The position numbers and the translations under genes are program-made. Positions 1 through 10,758 of a stretch of 64,000 bases of DNA are shown one piece after another. Position 1 is the first letter of the stretch; each line of letters begins with the position of its first letter. Below the pieces are notes generated by a model. That model worked only from the letters and a program-made list of their open reading frames with translations, was not told where the DNA came from and did no database searches. Source of the stretch: Pseudorasbora parva (Eukaryota; Chordata; Actinopteri; Cypriniformes; Gobionidae); NCBI RefSeq assembly GCF_024679245.1, contig NC_090178.1, positions 12,199,979 through 12,263,978 on the forward strand, written 5' to 3'.

Positions 1-198
1 GTTGTAACAGTGTATATGTCTTTACTGTTACTTATCAATTTAATGCATCCTCTCTGAAAAAGGTAAAAATGAATTACTTTAAAAAATCTTACTGACCTCA
101 AACATTTGAATGGTAAAATAAAACATTTAAAAGACATTCCCCAACTTAAAATGTAAAATACATTGTTATACAGTATAGTTGACATTTGTCCAAATGTA

Positions 199-1294
199 CA
201 CTCACCTAAAGGATTATTAGGGACACCTTTTCAATTTCTCATTAATGCAATTATCTAATCAACCAATCACATGGCAGTTGCTTAAATGCATTTAGGGGTG
301 TGGTCCTGGTCAAGACAATCTCCTGAACTCCAAACTGAATTTCAGAATGGGAAAGAAATGTGATTTAAGCAATTTTGAGCGTGGCATGGTTGTTTGTGCC
401 AGACGGGCCGGTCTGAGTATTTCACAATCTGCTCAGTTACTGGGATTTTCACGCACAACCATTTCTAGGGTTTACAAAGAATGGTCTGAAAAGGGAAAAA
501 CATCCAGTATGCAGCAGTCCTGTGGGAGAAAATGCCTTGTTAATGCTAGAGGTCAGAGGAGAATGGGCTGACTGATTCAAGCTGATAGAAGAGCAACTTT
601 GACTGAAATAAACATTCGTTACAACCGAGGTTTGCAGCAAAGCAATTGTGAAGCCACAACACGCACAACCTTAGAAAAATTTTGCCTGTTCTGATGAGTC
701 TCGATTTCTGCTGAGGCATTCAGATGGTAGAGTCAGAATTTGGCATAAACAGAATGAGAACATGGATCCATCATGCCTTGTTACCACTGTGCAGGCTGGT
801 GGTGGAGTAATGGTGTGGGGGATGTTTTCTTGCCACACTTAGAGCCAATTGGGCATCGTTTAAATGCCACGGGCTACCTGAGCATTGTTTCTGACCATGT
901 TCATCCCTTTATGACCACCATGTACCCATCCTCTGATGGCTACTTCCAGCAGGATAATGCACCATGTCACAAAGCTAGAATCATTTCAAACTGGTTACTT
1001 GAACATGACAATGAGTTCACTGCACTAAAATGGCCCCCACAGTCACCAGATCTCAACCCAATAGAGCATCTTTGGGATGTGGTGGAACGGGAGCTTCGTG
1101 CCCTGGATGTACATCCCTAAAATCTCCATCAACTGCGAGATGCTATCCTATCAATATGGGCCAACATTTCTAAAGAATGCTGTCAGCACCTTGTTGAACC
1201 AATGGCATGTAGAATAAAGGCAGTTCTGAAGGCGAAATAGGGTCAAACACCATACACATTAGTATGGTGTTCCTAATAATTCTTTAGGTGAGTT
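199..1294 (+). mobile_element. Decayed Tc1-like DNA transposon
   Basis: The ends are inverted copies (CACTCACCTAAAGGATTATT on the left; its near complement ends at 1294). TA dinucleotides flank both ends (197-198 and 1295-1296), the Tc1/mariner target duplication. At about 1.1 kb it is shorter than a full Tc1 (about 1.6 kb), and its transposase is broken. It lies in the hivep3 intron downstream of the last exon seen, on the opposite strand to that gene. Confidence 0.85.
347..1240 (+). pseudogene. Broken Tc1-like transposase
   Basis: The first 74 codons (from 347) form a helix-turn-helix DNA-binding start (motif SISQSAQLLGFSRTTISRVY) and end at an in-frame stop. From about 685 the catalytic domain resumes: DESRF, then FQQDNAPCHK with the second Asp, then [11 protein letters not shown] with the Glu. 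The stretch that normally links the DNA-binding and catalytic halves is missing (a deletion near 670-690), and the frame changes again around 835. It cannot make an active enzyme. Assignment to Tc1 rests on these motifs and the TA-flanked ends. Confidence 0.85.
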
Positions 1295-1296
1295 TA

Positions 1297-2120
1297 TAGT
1301 AAATATGGCTTTATTGGCGTTCACTTGTTCACCAAACAATGGCAAAAACAGAAAAAAAACATTTGTGTTATTTTGACTCCAATCCCTTGTGACAACTAGC
1401 CCCGGTCTCCTCTCATGAACAGCACATCACTACATATTTTCCCCAAGCAAAGCTATATATAACACTAAAATGCAGCAAAAAAATATTGTTTTTTAACTGT
1501 GTATCATTCATCAGTTACATTCAAAATCTAGTGAATGGGGTGTGGCTGAATGAAATGTCCTTGGAGCTCTTAGATGCACTAAGAAAGAAAAATGTCGAGA
1601 TAAAGAGAAACAGAGACAGAGACAGAGACAGAGACAGACAGGGAGAAAGGCAATTTTTACTTCTGGCTTTATATAAATGCGGTAAACTGAAGGTCAATCT
1701 TGCTTCTCTTTATAGCAAACTATTTTCATTGGCCTTTTTCAACTTCCATGTCTGAAAGCACACTGCAAGGTTGACATCACTTTTGCACCAATGAAGCGAA
1801 GATAAAGACATCCTTCCACAATATATAGATTTGGTAGAACATATTCTAGAATAAGTCACCAAAAGGGAAAGCAATCTAAGGTTTTGAAATGTATACTGCA
1901 CTATTACACAAGCCATTTAGATTTTTAATGTGTGAAGCATCACATGCATGTTGTTCATATGCATGAGCTGTAACACAATAATAATTTCTCACTTATGTAA
2001 TGAAAAGAATATTTACTGAAAAACATGGAAGATGGTTTAAATGATCAAACTGCAGTTACATATTGTCATTCACACACCCACTGTCCATCAAACCACTACA
2101 GCTCTTTTTGGCAAACCTAC
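1297..2120. other. Intron sequence, no gene seen
   Basis: This is intron of the minus-strand hivep3 gene, downstream of its donor at 2120-2119. No further acidic or Ser/Pro-rich hivep3 coding exon could be recognised, so the remaining exons should lie beyond position 1. The stretch is AT-rich with a short GACAGA repeat. Confidence 0.5.
1611..1640. repeat. (GAGACA)n microsatellite
   Basis: About five tandem GAGACA units, read directly. Confidence 0.8.
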
Positions 2121-2222
2121 CTGCTTCTTCAGTCTCCAGCTCATCCACAGATGACTCGGACACACCCATCTCCAAGCATTTCTTCCCATGGGCCTTGGAC
2201 TTCATGTGTTTGGTAAGGTTCC
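2121..2222 (-). CDS. hivep3: hivep3 exon: second half of last zinc finger
   Basis: 102-base exon. The acceptor (CCTCAAAG, AG at 2224-2223) and the donor (GT at 2120-2119) were read directly. It enters with two bases that complete a Gly codon, then encodes [15 protein letters not shown], the His-bearing half of the last C2H2 finger of the C-terminal ZAS domain, followed by an acidic/Ser stretch ending near ELETEEA. It leaves in phase 1, so the gene continues to lower coordinates outside the window. In HIVEP proteins the ZAS finger pair binds kappaB-like DNA; an acidic region follows it in vertebrate HIVEP3, consistent with what starts here. The intron separating it from the previous exon is only 103 bases. 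Confidence 0.9.
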
Positions 2223-2325
2223 CTTTGAGGAAAAGGTAATTCTCAATGACACAATACAAAAATGACACCATTTTGAGATTAAAGATGTGTAGGGGAAAGT
2301 AAGAGTTTAAGAGACATGTGCCTAC

Positions 2326-2501
2326 CTTTGGTTTTAAAGGCAAAGTTGCAGTGCTTACAGACGTAGGGACGGACATCTGTATGAGTGCGAATGTGCTTTT
2401 TTAGCATGCTGGGCTTCTTACAGCGGATCCCACATTCCCCACACACGTATTTCCCTCTTCCTCTACCCCGAACATACACATAGTCCTCATTTGACTTGTA
2501 C
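2326..2501 (-). CDS. hivep3: hivep3 exon: C-terminal ZAS zinc fingers
   Basis: 176-base exon with acceptor ACCTGAACAG (AG at 2503-2502) and donor CAAAG/GTAGG (GT at 2325-2324). It encodes [20 protein letters not shown], then the C2H2 finger C-x2-C...HIRTH, then the first half of the next finger ([14 protein letters not shown]). The linker [10 protein letters not shown] between the fingers is the hallmark of the ZAS-C domain of HIVEP proteins. Its phase joins the upstream exon (phase 2 in, completing Gly) and the downstream one (phase 1 out). Family knowledge: this domain binds NF-kappaB-like sites in the nucleus; HIVEP3 acts in bone, T-cell and TNF signalling. Confidence 0.93.
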
Positions 2502-2949
2502 CTGTTCAGGTAAAAAAGACAGACAGACAGAGAGGTTAAAAAAAAATCATAGATAAAAGATTTACAAGGTTACACATTCATGAAGATGAATAATATAATG
2601 GATATAGTCTTCACATCGGCAGGATCCTCATATGAATTTCCAAAACAATGAATCCTTCATTATAAAAGGGTACTTTTTTTTAATTCACATTAGAAAAAGG
2701 GACTACCAGTATATATTTTTCAGCAATTGTTAGTCCACGGATGGTCTCAAATAATCCACACTTTGGCTCAAACTAGGTGTTTTTTGCTGGCAAACCAATT
2801 CAAATTAAGGTCGGAGAGTTAAAACTGGTCATATATAAAAATCCATTAACATGATGATATACGGGGCAACTTTTTGAGCAATGTTGCTGTGCAAGTTTGC
2901 TGTCAACAGGCAACCAGGTGAGACACAAGGCTTACGAGAGATCTATACA

Positions 2950-3209
2950 TTTCAAATAGAAATGTGTAGCCCATTTTCAATGGGAAAGTGCTTTTTATGT
3001 TGTCCTGGAATATTCTTCTTCCTGTGGCACTGCTCAGGTGTTATGAGAGCCCAGGTTGCTCTGATTGGTGCCTTCAGCTCTTCTGCATTGTCGGGTCTGG
3101 CATATCGCATCTTCCTCTTCACAATACCCCATAGATTTTCTATGGGGTTACGGTCAGGCAAGTTTGCTGGCCAATTAAGAAAAGGGATACCATGGTCCTT
3201 AAACCAGGT
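2950..3209 (-). pseudogene. Transposase C-terminal fragment (Tc1/mariner type)
   Basis: On the minus strand the sequence reads ...[18 protein letters not shown], the motif around the catalytic Glu of Tc1/mariner-superfamily transposases, followed by a helical tail (ALITPEQCH). No DNA-binding or D/D part is attached and no terminal repeats were found, so this is an orphan fragment in the 8-kb hivep3 intron. It is not part of the intact Tc1 that starts at 3306: the orientation and sequence differ. Confidence 0.75.
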
Positions 3210-3305
3210 GTCACGAACTGGCTTTTTATTTTATTTTATACTGTTGTCTGAGGTCAACTAATGACGTTTGTGTGGTTTTTAAATTCAAAAAGATCATAAC
3301 TAATA

Positions 3306-4943
3306 CAGTATTGTTCAAAATAATAGCAGTACAATGTGACTAACCAGAATAATCAAGGTTTTTCGTATATTTTTTTATTGCTACGTGGCAAACAAGTTAC
3401 CAGTAGGTTCAGTAGATTCTCAGAAAACAAATGAGACCCAGCATTCATGATATGCACGCTCTTAAGGCTGTGCAATTGGGCAATTAGTTGAATTAGTTGA
3501 AAGGGGTGTGTTCAAAAAATAGCAGTGTGGCATTCAATTACTGAGGTCATCAATTTTGTGAAGAAACAGGTGTGAATCAGGTGGCCCCTATTTAAGGATG
3601 AAGCCAACACTTGTTGAACATGCATTTGAAAGCTGAGGAAAATGGGTCGTTCAAGACATTGTTCAGAAGAACAGCGTACTTTGATTAAAAAGTTGATTAG
3701 AGAGGGGAAAACCTATAAAGAGGTGCAAAAAATGATAGGCTGTTCAGCTAAAATGATCTCCAATGCCTTAAAATGGAGAGCAAAACCAGAGAGACGTGGA
3801 AGAAAACGGAAGACAACCATCAAAATGGATAGAAGAATAACCAGAATGGCAAAGGCTCAGCCAATGATCACCTCCAGGATGATCAAAGACAGTCTGGAGT
3901 TACCTGTAAGTACTGTGACAGTTAGAAGACGTCTGTGTGAAGCTAATCTATTTTCAAGAATCCCCCGCAAAGTCCCTCTGTTAAAAAAAAGGCATGTGCA
4001 GAAGAGGTTACAATTTGCCAAAGAACACATCAACTGGCCTAAAGAGAAATGGAGGAACATTTTGTGGACTGATGAGAGTAAAATTGTTCTTTTTGGGTCC
4101 AAGGGCCACAGGCAGTTTGTGAGACGACCCCCAAACTCTGAATTCAAGCCACAGTACACAGTGAAGACAGTGAAGCATGGAGGTGCAAGCATCATGATAT
4201 GGGCATGTTTCTCCTACTATGGTGTTGGGCCTATTTATCGCATACCAGGGATCATGGATCAGTTTGCATATGTTAAAATACTTGAAGAGGTCATGTTGCC
4301 CTATGCTGAAGAGGACATGCCCTTGAAATGGTTGTTTCAACAAGACAATGACCCAAAACACACTAGTAAACGGGCAAAGTCTTGGTTCCAAACCAACAAA
4401 ATTAATGTTATGGAGTGGCCAGCCCAATCTCCAGACCTTAATCCAATTGAGAACTTGTGGGGTGATATCAAAAATGCTGTTTCTGAAGCAAAACCAAGAA
4501 ATGTGAATGAATTGTGGAATGTTGTTAAAGAATCGTGGAGTGGAATAACAGCTGAGAGGTGCCACAAGTTGGTTGACTCCATGCCACACAGATGTCAAGC
4601 AGTTTTAAAAAACTGTGGTCATACAACTAAATATTAGTTTAGTGATTCACAGGATTGCTAAATCACAGGAAAAAAAAATGTTTGTACAAAATAGTTTTGA
4701 GTTTGTACAGTCAAAGGTAGACACTGCTATTTTTCTGAACACACCCCTTTCAACTAATTCAACTAATTGCCCAATTGCACAGCCTTAAGAGCGTGCATAT
4801 CATGAATGCTGGGTCTCATTTGTTTTCTGACTATCTACTGAACCTACTGGTAACTTGTTTGCCACGTAGCAATAAAAAATATACTAAAAACCTTGATTAT
4901 TCTGGTTAGTCACATTGTACTGCTATTATTTTGAACAATACTG
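3306..4943 (+). mobile_element. Full-length Tc1-like transposon, structurally intact
   Basis: The 1638-base element starts CAGTATTGTTCAAAATAATA and ends with the inverted copy at 4943; TA flanks both sides (3304-3305, 4944-4945). Each end is an inverted repeat of about 220 bases. Within each end the motif GTTCAAAA..ATAGCAGT occurs twice, once at the tip and once about 200 bases inside (near 3508 and 4730). This IR/DR arrangement is the one used by Sleeping Beauty-type Tc1 elements, where the transposase binds paired direct repeats. The two arms remain close to identical, which suggests a recent insertion. It sits in the 8-kb hivep3 intron, opposite in orientation to the gene. Confidence 0.95.
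3642..4637 (+). CDS. Tc1-like transposase, apparently complete
   Basis: 331 codons, uninterrupted, the usual length for vertebrate Tc1 transposases (about 340). Order: N-terminal paired-type helix-turn-helix region (residues 1-50, [20 protein letters not shown]); basic GRKRK at 53-57, resembling the GRPR hook and nuclear signal; a second helix-turn-helix (about 65-120); then the DDE domain with Asp144 (LWTDESK), Asp235 ([10 protein letters not shown]) and Glu270 ([12 protein letters not shown]), spaced DD34E. The glycine-rich strip ([12 protein letters not shown], 179-190) is present. The start follows TGAGGAAA and precedes all domains. All parts needed for cut-and-paste activity are visible; whether it is active cannot be told from sequence. 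Confidence 0.92.
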   Translation: MGRSRHCSEEQRTLIKKLIREGKTYKEVQKMIGCSAKMISNALKWRAKPERRGRKRKTTIKMDRRITRMAKAQPMITSRMIKDSLELPVSTVTVRRRLCEANLFSRIPRKVPLLKKRHVQKRLQFAKEHINWPKEKWRNILWTDESKIVLFGSKGHRQFVRRPPNSEFKPQYTVKTVKHGGASIMIWACFSYYGVGPIYRIPGIMDQFAYVKILEEVMLPYAEEDMPLKWLFQQDNDPKHTSKRAKSWFQTNKINVMEWPAQSPDLNPIENLWGDIKNAVSEAKPRNVNELWNVVKESWSGITAERCHKLVDSMPHRCQAVLKNCGHTTKY

Positions 4944-4945
4944 TA

Positions 4946-5242
4946 AGTAATAGGCTATTTTCTACACTGGTTTTGAGGTTGTCTTCTGAACGCTAGGTTT
5001 TGATGGGCGTGCCCCAATGGAGATTTTTTTGTGGCATGCCCATTAAAGTTTTGACTGTTGATCACATCTTTTCTTTCCCTTCACATCTCTAATAATGTGT
5101 GGACACAGAGCTCTGTGAACAGCCAGCCTCTTTTGCAATGAACTTGCCCCCTTTGTGCAAGGTGTCAGTGAATGTCTTTTGGACAACTGTCAAGTCAGCA
5201 GTCCTCCTCATGATTGTGTAGCCTACAGAACTAGACTGAGGA
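4946..5242. other. Intron sequence, no gene seen
   Basis: Between the Tc1 and the next palindrome. Near 5100-5210 the minus strand gives a weak transposase-like run (contains HIHKGGKFIA-like residues), too decayed to call. Confidence 0.3.
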
Positions 5243-5358
5243 TGCGTCTCAATCAGCTCCCTAGTTCAGTTGTCAGGGCACTGATCAGGGAGTCAGCCCA
5301 TTGACTTATATCCTGATCAGTGCCCTGACTAGTGAACTAGGGAGCTGATTGAGACACA
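5243..5358. repeat. Palindromic foldback element
   Basis: The left arm TGCGTCTCAATCAGCTCCCT and the right arm ending AGGGAGCTGATTGAGACACA are inverted copies over about 48 bases with only a few mismatches; the spacer is about 20 bases. As RNA or single-stranded DNA it would fold into one long hairpin. No coding capacity. Confidence 0.85.
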
Positions 5359-5482
5359 GGGTTAGAGACAATTTAAAAGCCTTTGCAGTTGTTTTGCATT
5401 TAATAAGCAGGTAAGAGTGTGGCACCAAGTGTCTTCAATATTGAAACTTTTCACAATATTCAAATTTTCTGAGACACTTGCT

Positions 5483-5949
5483 GCGTCCGAAAACCTAGGC
5501 TGCTGACTCGTTGCCTCGCTGCCTTATCAGACAATGACTCTGCAGGCAGCGTTTTGTGCATGAAGGCAGCTCACAAAACTAATTTCAGACAGACTTCTAA
5601 GGCAGTGTAACAGTTTAAACATATTTAATACTACAGTAGTGATTTCTCGCTAGAAATGATATCAGAAGTGGAATATGTTGGTAAAAAAACGTACATTTAC
5701 ACACAAACTGACCCGCAAACGCAACTTCTGGATGCCATTTTTTCCCCCAGCTCAACTGTCACTGAATGGAAAGCACAGGATTGTGGGATATCAAAGGCAG
5801 CGAAGGACACGTGCTGCCTTCAAAAATCGATCAGATGAAGGTATCTCAGGAGACAGGAAGTCAAGCAAACATTAGATTCGGATGTGGCTCGATGCCTTCC
5901 TGTCTTGAAATGTGTCCTCTGAAGGCAGCATTTTGCAGGTTTCGGACGC
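5483..5949. mobile_element. Non-autonomous DNA element with GCGTCCGAAA ends
   Basis: Starts GCGTCCGAAAACC and ends GGTTTCGGACGC, an inverted pair. Inside, several copies of a GGCAGC / CTGCCTT motif face one another (AAGGCAGC near 5575, 5795 and 5925). About 470 bases with no long ORF. The superfamily is not assignable by eye; hAT-like is possible. Confidence 0.6.
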
Positions 5950-6926
5950 TGCCACTGAATTAGGAATTTTCCTTAGTTGTCAGTTATAATCATCAAAATT
6001 AAAAGAAATAAACATTTGAAATATATCAGTCTGGGCGCAATGAATGTATAAAATATACAAGTTTCACTTTTTGAATGGAATTAGTGAAATAAATCAACTT
6101 TTTGATGATATTCTAAATATATGACCAGCACCTGTACTTATTTATTTTATTGTATGTAAAATAATTAAAATAAAAGTAAGTATATAAATTTTAACACTGC
6201 AGTCAGAGAGAATATATTGATGTATAACTGCATTATTGACTGCTAGAGTATGAATCCTCATCTGCTCTATGACAGCTAAGCCTGATAGCAGGATGGGATG
6301 TGTTTGGTTAGACAGCATATGCATTGTGAAAAATGTCTGTAGGCTTTCATGAAAAAATAAAAATGGATGGGGTGGAGAGAAGACGATTCGCTAAACGTCA
6401 GTTTCAAGGTAAAATAAATAAATAAATTAATATACAAACACACCAATCATCTATTTTTAGAAAGGTGTCTTGTGACTACAGAAAAACTGGCGACTTTGAT
6501 TGTCCTTCAGTAGCATTGTGTTCTACTAATGAAGAAGAAAGCAAACAACAAATACTGTTATGAGAGGTGCAAAGACAAAAGGGTGCTGATGGTTGCGAGA
6601 AGTTTTGGAGACAAAATGGAGTGTGCGTGTGCGAGACAGTGCAGAGTCTGATGTGATTAGGGAGTGTGTGGGTGTGCAAGGCGGAAGAACCGTATGAGCA
6701 AAATAAAGGCAGCGAGAGAGACAAAGGAAGCAGGGATAAAAATGCAGGCTGTGGTGAGTTGTTGCTGCAGTTTAAGCACTCAACCACATTGAGAGCCCCG
6801 CATAAGCAGATGAATGCAGGAGACCCAGCTAATGAATCCAAAGCTTTTGATGTTTACAGGTCAGCTCTCCTGTTTATTATCCATTCATCCATGCATCCAT
6901 CAATCAATCAGCTGTCCTTTCATTTT
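5950..6926. other. Intron sequence, no gene seen
   Basis: AT-rich to about 6440, then a less AT-rich, purine-biased stretch with several GTGTG runs (6600-6800). No splice-compatible hivep3 exon or RNA gene recognised. Confidence 0.4.
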
Positions 6927-7254
6927 TTAACACTAGAAGTCCCAGAGAGCAGCCATTTGGCTTTTCTACCTATAAAACCCGCAGGACAGCCGATGGGCTG
7001 GAAGGCTTTAGGCTAATATCCTTAATCAGCTGTGAACAGTTGCTTTTGTTATGTAAATAATATGGGGCCATGCTGAGCCACTTCAGGGAAACTTGAATCT
7101 TAGGGAGCCATCTTAGGGAGAAATCAACACACATGTTTTTTTTTTTTTCTTTGTTGCTGAGATTTATTGATAAAAATAGTACAATATAAAATAAAGAAAC
7201 CAACCAACCAAAGAAACCAATAAAGAAACCAACCATTTCATACAACATGATTTT

Positions 7255-8085
7255 ACCATCCAGCTAGGTTCGTCATTGATTACCCCTTCAAAGTCGGTCA
7301 GAAAGCTTGGAGTAATCTTTGATGACCAGCTGTCCTTCAAAGACCACATCTCAAAGACAGCTCGGTCATGCAGGTTTGCATTGCACAATATCAGGAAAAT
7401 CAGACCGTTCCTTACACAACACAGCTTCTTGTCCAAGCCCTAGTCATTTCTAGACTAGACTATTGCAATGCGCTTCTGGCTGGACTTCCATCTTGTGCAA
7501 TAAAAACCGCTGCAAATGATCCAGAACGCTGCAGCACGTCTTGTCTTCAATGAGCCCAAAAGGGCTCATGTCACACCTCTATTCATCTCTCTGCATTGGC
7601 TACCACTCGCTGCCCGGATCAAATTCAAAGCCCTGACTCTTGCTTATGGATCTACCACAAGCTCAGCACCCGCATACTTCGACTCACTCCTACGAGTCTA
7701 CACCCCCACCAGAAGCCTTCGCTCAGCTAATGAGAGGAGGCTTGTGGTACCATCACAGAGAGGCATGAAATCCCTCTCCAGGACTTTTTCTTTCATTGTT
7801 CCTGGTTGGTGGAACGATCTTCCGTCCTCCATACGCACGACAGAATCACTCGCTTCATTCAAAAGACAGGTAGAAACTCATCTCTTCCATGAGCACTTAA
7901 TCTTACATAAAAAAATAAATAAAAAAACCCTCCCCTCTATTTCTCTTTTCTTATTCCCTTCTCTTGTTTTTGCTACTCTGAGCGGTATACAAATCTTGGT
8001 ATTTAGTGCACGTTTTGTGTTTTCTTTGCCTCCTCTTAAATGTAAACCATTTGTACACATATTTACAAATAATATTAAAAAGTGA
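7255..8085 (+). pseudogene. LINE (L2/CR1-like) reverse transcriptase 3' fragment
   Basis: Overlapping frames encode LGVIFDDQLSFKDHI, then LVQALVISRLDYCNALLAGL, then MIQNAAARLVF..., then VPGWWNDLPSSIRTTESLAS and FKRQVETHLF. This is the fixed order of motifs downstream of the catalytic palm in fish L2/CR1-type LINE proteins. The fragment is 5'-truncated (no FADD motif) and frameshifted near 7430-7530, as is usual for dead LINE copies. It sits inside the piggyBac element and is therefore a later insertion. The 3' end near 8085 is AT-rich and lacks an obvious long poly(A). Confidence 0.85.
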
Positions 8086-8149
8086 GTGAGTCCGTTCCAG
8101 CAATCACTCACAATCCTGGCACTGCCATGGATTTACCACATCTTCTTCG

Positions 8150-8721
8150 CACACTTATGAGAGTTAGCCAACTCTCTTGCAAGCTCCACCAGGAAGTCCA
8201 CCCATCTTTCCGCCCTTCCGGTGCATGCTTGATACAGCACGTGCATTCAGTGCTGCCATGCCAATCATATTATAGAACACGGCAACTGGTCTGCGCCGTG
8301 TCCCTGTGCGGACAGTGTACTCCCGCACAATCTGGTCCATCACATCCACGCCGCACTTTGTGGTGTTGTAAAGGGTGAGAGTGTTTGGCTTCCTTTTGGT
8401 GGTATCATCAGTCTAAAACACGCTGTTCATGCTGCTAAGAATGTAGACAGTCTTCTTCTGTTTGGCGCATACGCCGTCATACGCCGTCAGCGTAAAATTA
8501 GAAACACATAAACATAGAACCACAAAAGACCTTCAAGATACCCGAGTGGTGAATTCATTGCGATCTGTGTGTCTAGCGGATTGAGGTGTTTCCCGGCAAA
8601 TCTTGTTGACTGTGCCGAGGATGGTGGTTTTCCGGCTAAGAAGTTTATGCGCAAGTGACAGCGATGTGAAGAAATTGCCCGTGGTAACATTTCTGCCCAT
8701 GCCCATGTGAGACATGGTCAA
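8150..8721 (-). pseudogene. piggyBac transposase fragment (C-terminal half)
   Basis: Read on the minus strand from 8721: GRNVTTGNFFTSLSLAHKLL, then KTTILGTVNKICRETP, a broken middle, then KPNTLTLYNTTKCGVDVMDQ and VREYTVRTGTRRRPVAVFYN. These are the core and last-Asp (VDVMDQ) regions of the DDE_Tnp_1_7 family. The N-terminal part with the first catalytic Asp is absent and at least two frame breaks are present, so it is inactive. Its position between TTAA-flanked repeats confirms the class. Confidence 0.88.
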
Positions 8722-8934
8722 TCAAGTTCTCTGCTTTTAGCAGCCCTCCCTCCCCCACACATACAAACAAGCCACCAGCAACCATTCACACACACACACC
8801 CAACCCCCCTGCAGATTGCTCAGGTAATGACCATATTTACACATGAATTGATGCTAATGATAGCCAAAAGACTAGCCAGTTAGCATCCACTTGGCTAAAG
8901 GAGGGTTACAAATCTCTGGGACTTCTAGTGTTAA

Positions 8935-10514
8935 AGTAGAAATGATATTCAAATCATGTACTAGGGCTGCACAAATGTGACAAACCATTGTTGATTATTC
9001 CCCTCAATAATGTACTCATGACTGAAAAAAATGACCCAAATATGTTTGCCATGCGCGGGGTGGGATCTCACTCACAGCACTTGGCTCCGGCAGCATCGGG
9101 CATTCATGTAAACGGAGCGGAGCGGCGCGGAGAAAAGTGCATTTTTCAACTTTTCAATGAATTCCTACGAAAGTTAAGCTTTCAAAGGCATGAACTGAAA
9201 ACGAGTCAGACTGAACACGCGCCGTGAATGTATGCCGCGGCCGCGCTTACCTCAGCTCTCGTAATTAATGTAATCTGACTCCTGCTGCGTTTGATCACAT
9301 TATATTGAACAGACACTTTCAGTTTTTAATTGTAGTGCCTGTTCTCTAACTGAACTAAATAATTTTATAAACACAACGGTAGGGGCGTTGCCGTGGTGGG
9401 CAAGTGATCCAGGAGCGGTGGTTTTGGGAGTGGCCTCATAGAGCAGCGAAGCAAGTGCATTCTGGGAGTTGTTGTCTTTCATCCACATGAGCCAAAAATA
9501 CATTTTCTTTACCAAATACAACAAATTCCAAAATAATTTCACATTTCTATTACATTAATGACCCAGTTTAAATACAAAGCTTAATGCTAAATCACTGAAG
9601 TAACCCTTTACATTTCTAATGTAAAAAACAATTAGTGTTCCTAAAAGACATTGAATGATTATCTCTCAGTGGGTTTGTGTAGAGTCGAAACTTCAGTAGT
9701 TATCCTTTTCATTCAAGATGAAACGTTGAATTTTGTTTTACTCTTTAACTGTGCTATGCAGATATAGTCGGTACAACACTAATGAGCAGGAGACTTCAAA
9801 AATAAATCTGCAGAGCTACTAAGTTATCAGCACTCTTTCTCTCTTCACTCCATCCAAATTCGTACCTTTGAGCAAGGTGTGAATTCTGCAGACAACTGAA
9901 CAAGGCAGGATAAATTAAATCCCTAATGGTTCGTAGTCTCACCCGTACTACCACCCGCACTGTCTTTGTCTCTCACACAGCAAATAACAAACAGAAAAGC
10001 TCAAGCTGAGAGGCAACTGTGCTATAATTGGCACTTACAAAAATGCAATTTCATGGTGGGGAAGATCATGAATAAACTTCACTATTAGTACTCTTGAACA
10101 TGACTGCAACTGTATATCATTGCTGTGGGGTAGGGAAAACTCTCCATATTTCCTAATGAATTTTTGTATTAATCATTGCTTTCTGTCTGTATTTGCAAAT
10201 ATTTAAACAAAAGTAATAAAAAGAGCTATTAAAACTGTCTGTAAAACCTCATACCTCCACCCCACCTCTATCATGAATGAAGGGCTGCACTAGCTCAACT
10301 ATTTTTAAAAAGTGCACTCTGTTTAAAAAATCACAAGAAATTTCTTCCAGTGAGCATAGGGGTAGCATGTGTAGCATGACAAAAAGCTGTTTATGTAATA
10401 CGTTATTGTTAATAGCTCATCGTATAGCTAACTTTTTTTTAAAATCTCAACTATCTTAACTACTGTATCTCTGCTGAACTACAGTTTCAAAATAATTAAT
10501 AAGAATTTACTCAC
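8935..10514. other. Intron sequence, no gene seen
   Basis: Remainder of the 8-kb intron, up to the donor at 10514. A GC-richer block with repeated GAGCGG/GGCGCGG at 9100-9250 stands out from its AT-rich surroundings and may be part of an old transposon. No exon or RNA gene recognised. Confidence 0.4.
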
Positions 10515-10666
10515 CCGCCCTCAAAAATACAAATCCGATTACGCGCTGCCTCACTTTGTGTCGAGTTAGCGGGCACGTCATCAGCACTCTTCTTATCCTT
10601 TTCCCCTCTTTCATTTGGTGGTTCCTCTTTTACTTTGACGGGTATGTTGAGTGGAGAGGCACATAC
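10515..10666 (-). CDS. hivep3: hivep3 internal exon between ZAS domains
   Basis: 152 bases, too short and unframed for ORF scans; found from splice sites and homology. Acceptor GTCTGTCTGGAGTGTAG (AG at 10668-10667), donor GGCGG/GTGAGT (GT at 10514-10513). It encodes 50 codons plus two bases: VCASPLNIPVKVKEEP..., then a Lys/Glu/Asp-rich stretch, then ARNRICIFEG+GG. The end corresponds to the ARIKIFEGG segment that precedes the C-terminal ZAS fingers in vertebrate HIVEP3. Phase 0 in and phase 2 out match the exons on both sides exactly. VKEE fits the psi-K-x-E sumoylation pattern (inference only). Confidence 0.88.
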
Positions 10667-10758
10667 CTACACTCCAGACAGACAAGCTAATTTACCAACA
10701 CTGTAGTACATCTACACACCACTTACAAAACACATGCTAGATATCAAAATGCAGACAA

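Larger units (their letters stand above)
6931..8930 (-). mobile_element. piggyBac-like transposon with TTAA target sites
   Basis: The left end CACTAGAAGTCCCAGAG at 6931 and the right end CTCTGGGACTTCTAGTG finishing at 8930 are perfect 17-base inverted repeats. Both are bordered by TTAA (6927-6930 and 8931-8934), the exact target duplication of piggyBac. A decayed piggyBac transposase lies in the right half on the minus strand (8150-8721), and an L2-like LINE fragment occupies 7255-8085. Total 2.0 kb including the insert. It lies within the 8-kb hivep3 intron in the same orientation as the gene. Confidence 0.93.

Noticed and set aside
2056..2376. Minus-strand frame running through both ZAS-C exons
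   Set aside because: It reads through the 103-base intron in a frame that adds non-conserved residues; the spliced model restores the zinc finger exactly.
4008..4598. Minus-strand frame of 196 codons
   Set aside because: Antisense shadow of the intact Tc1 transposase.
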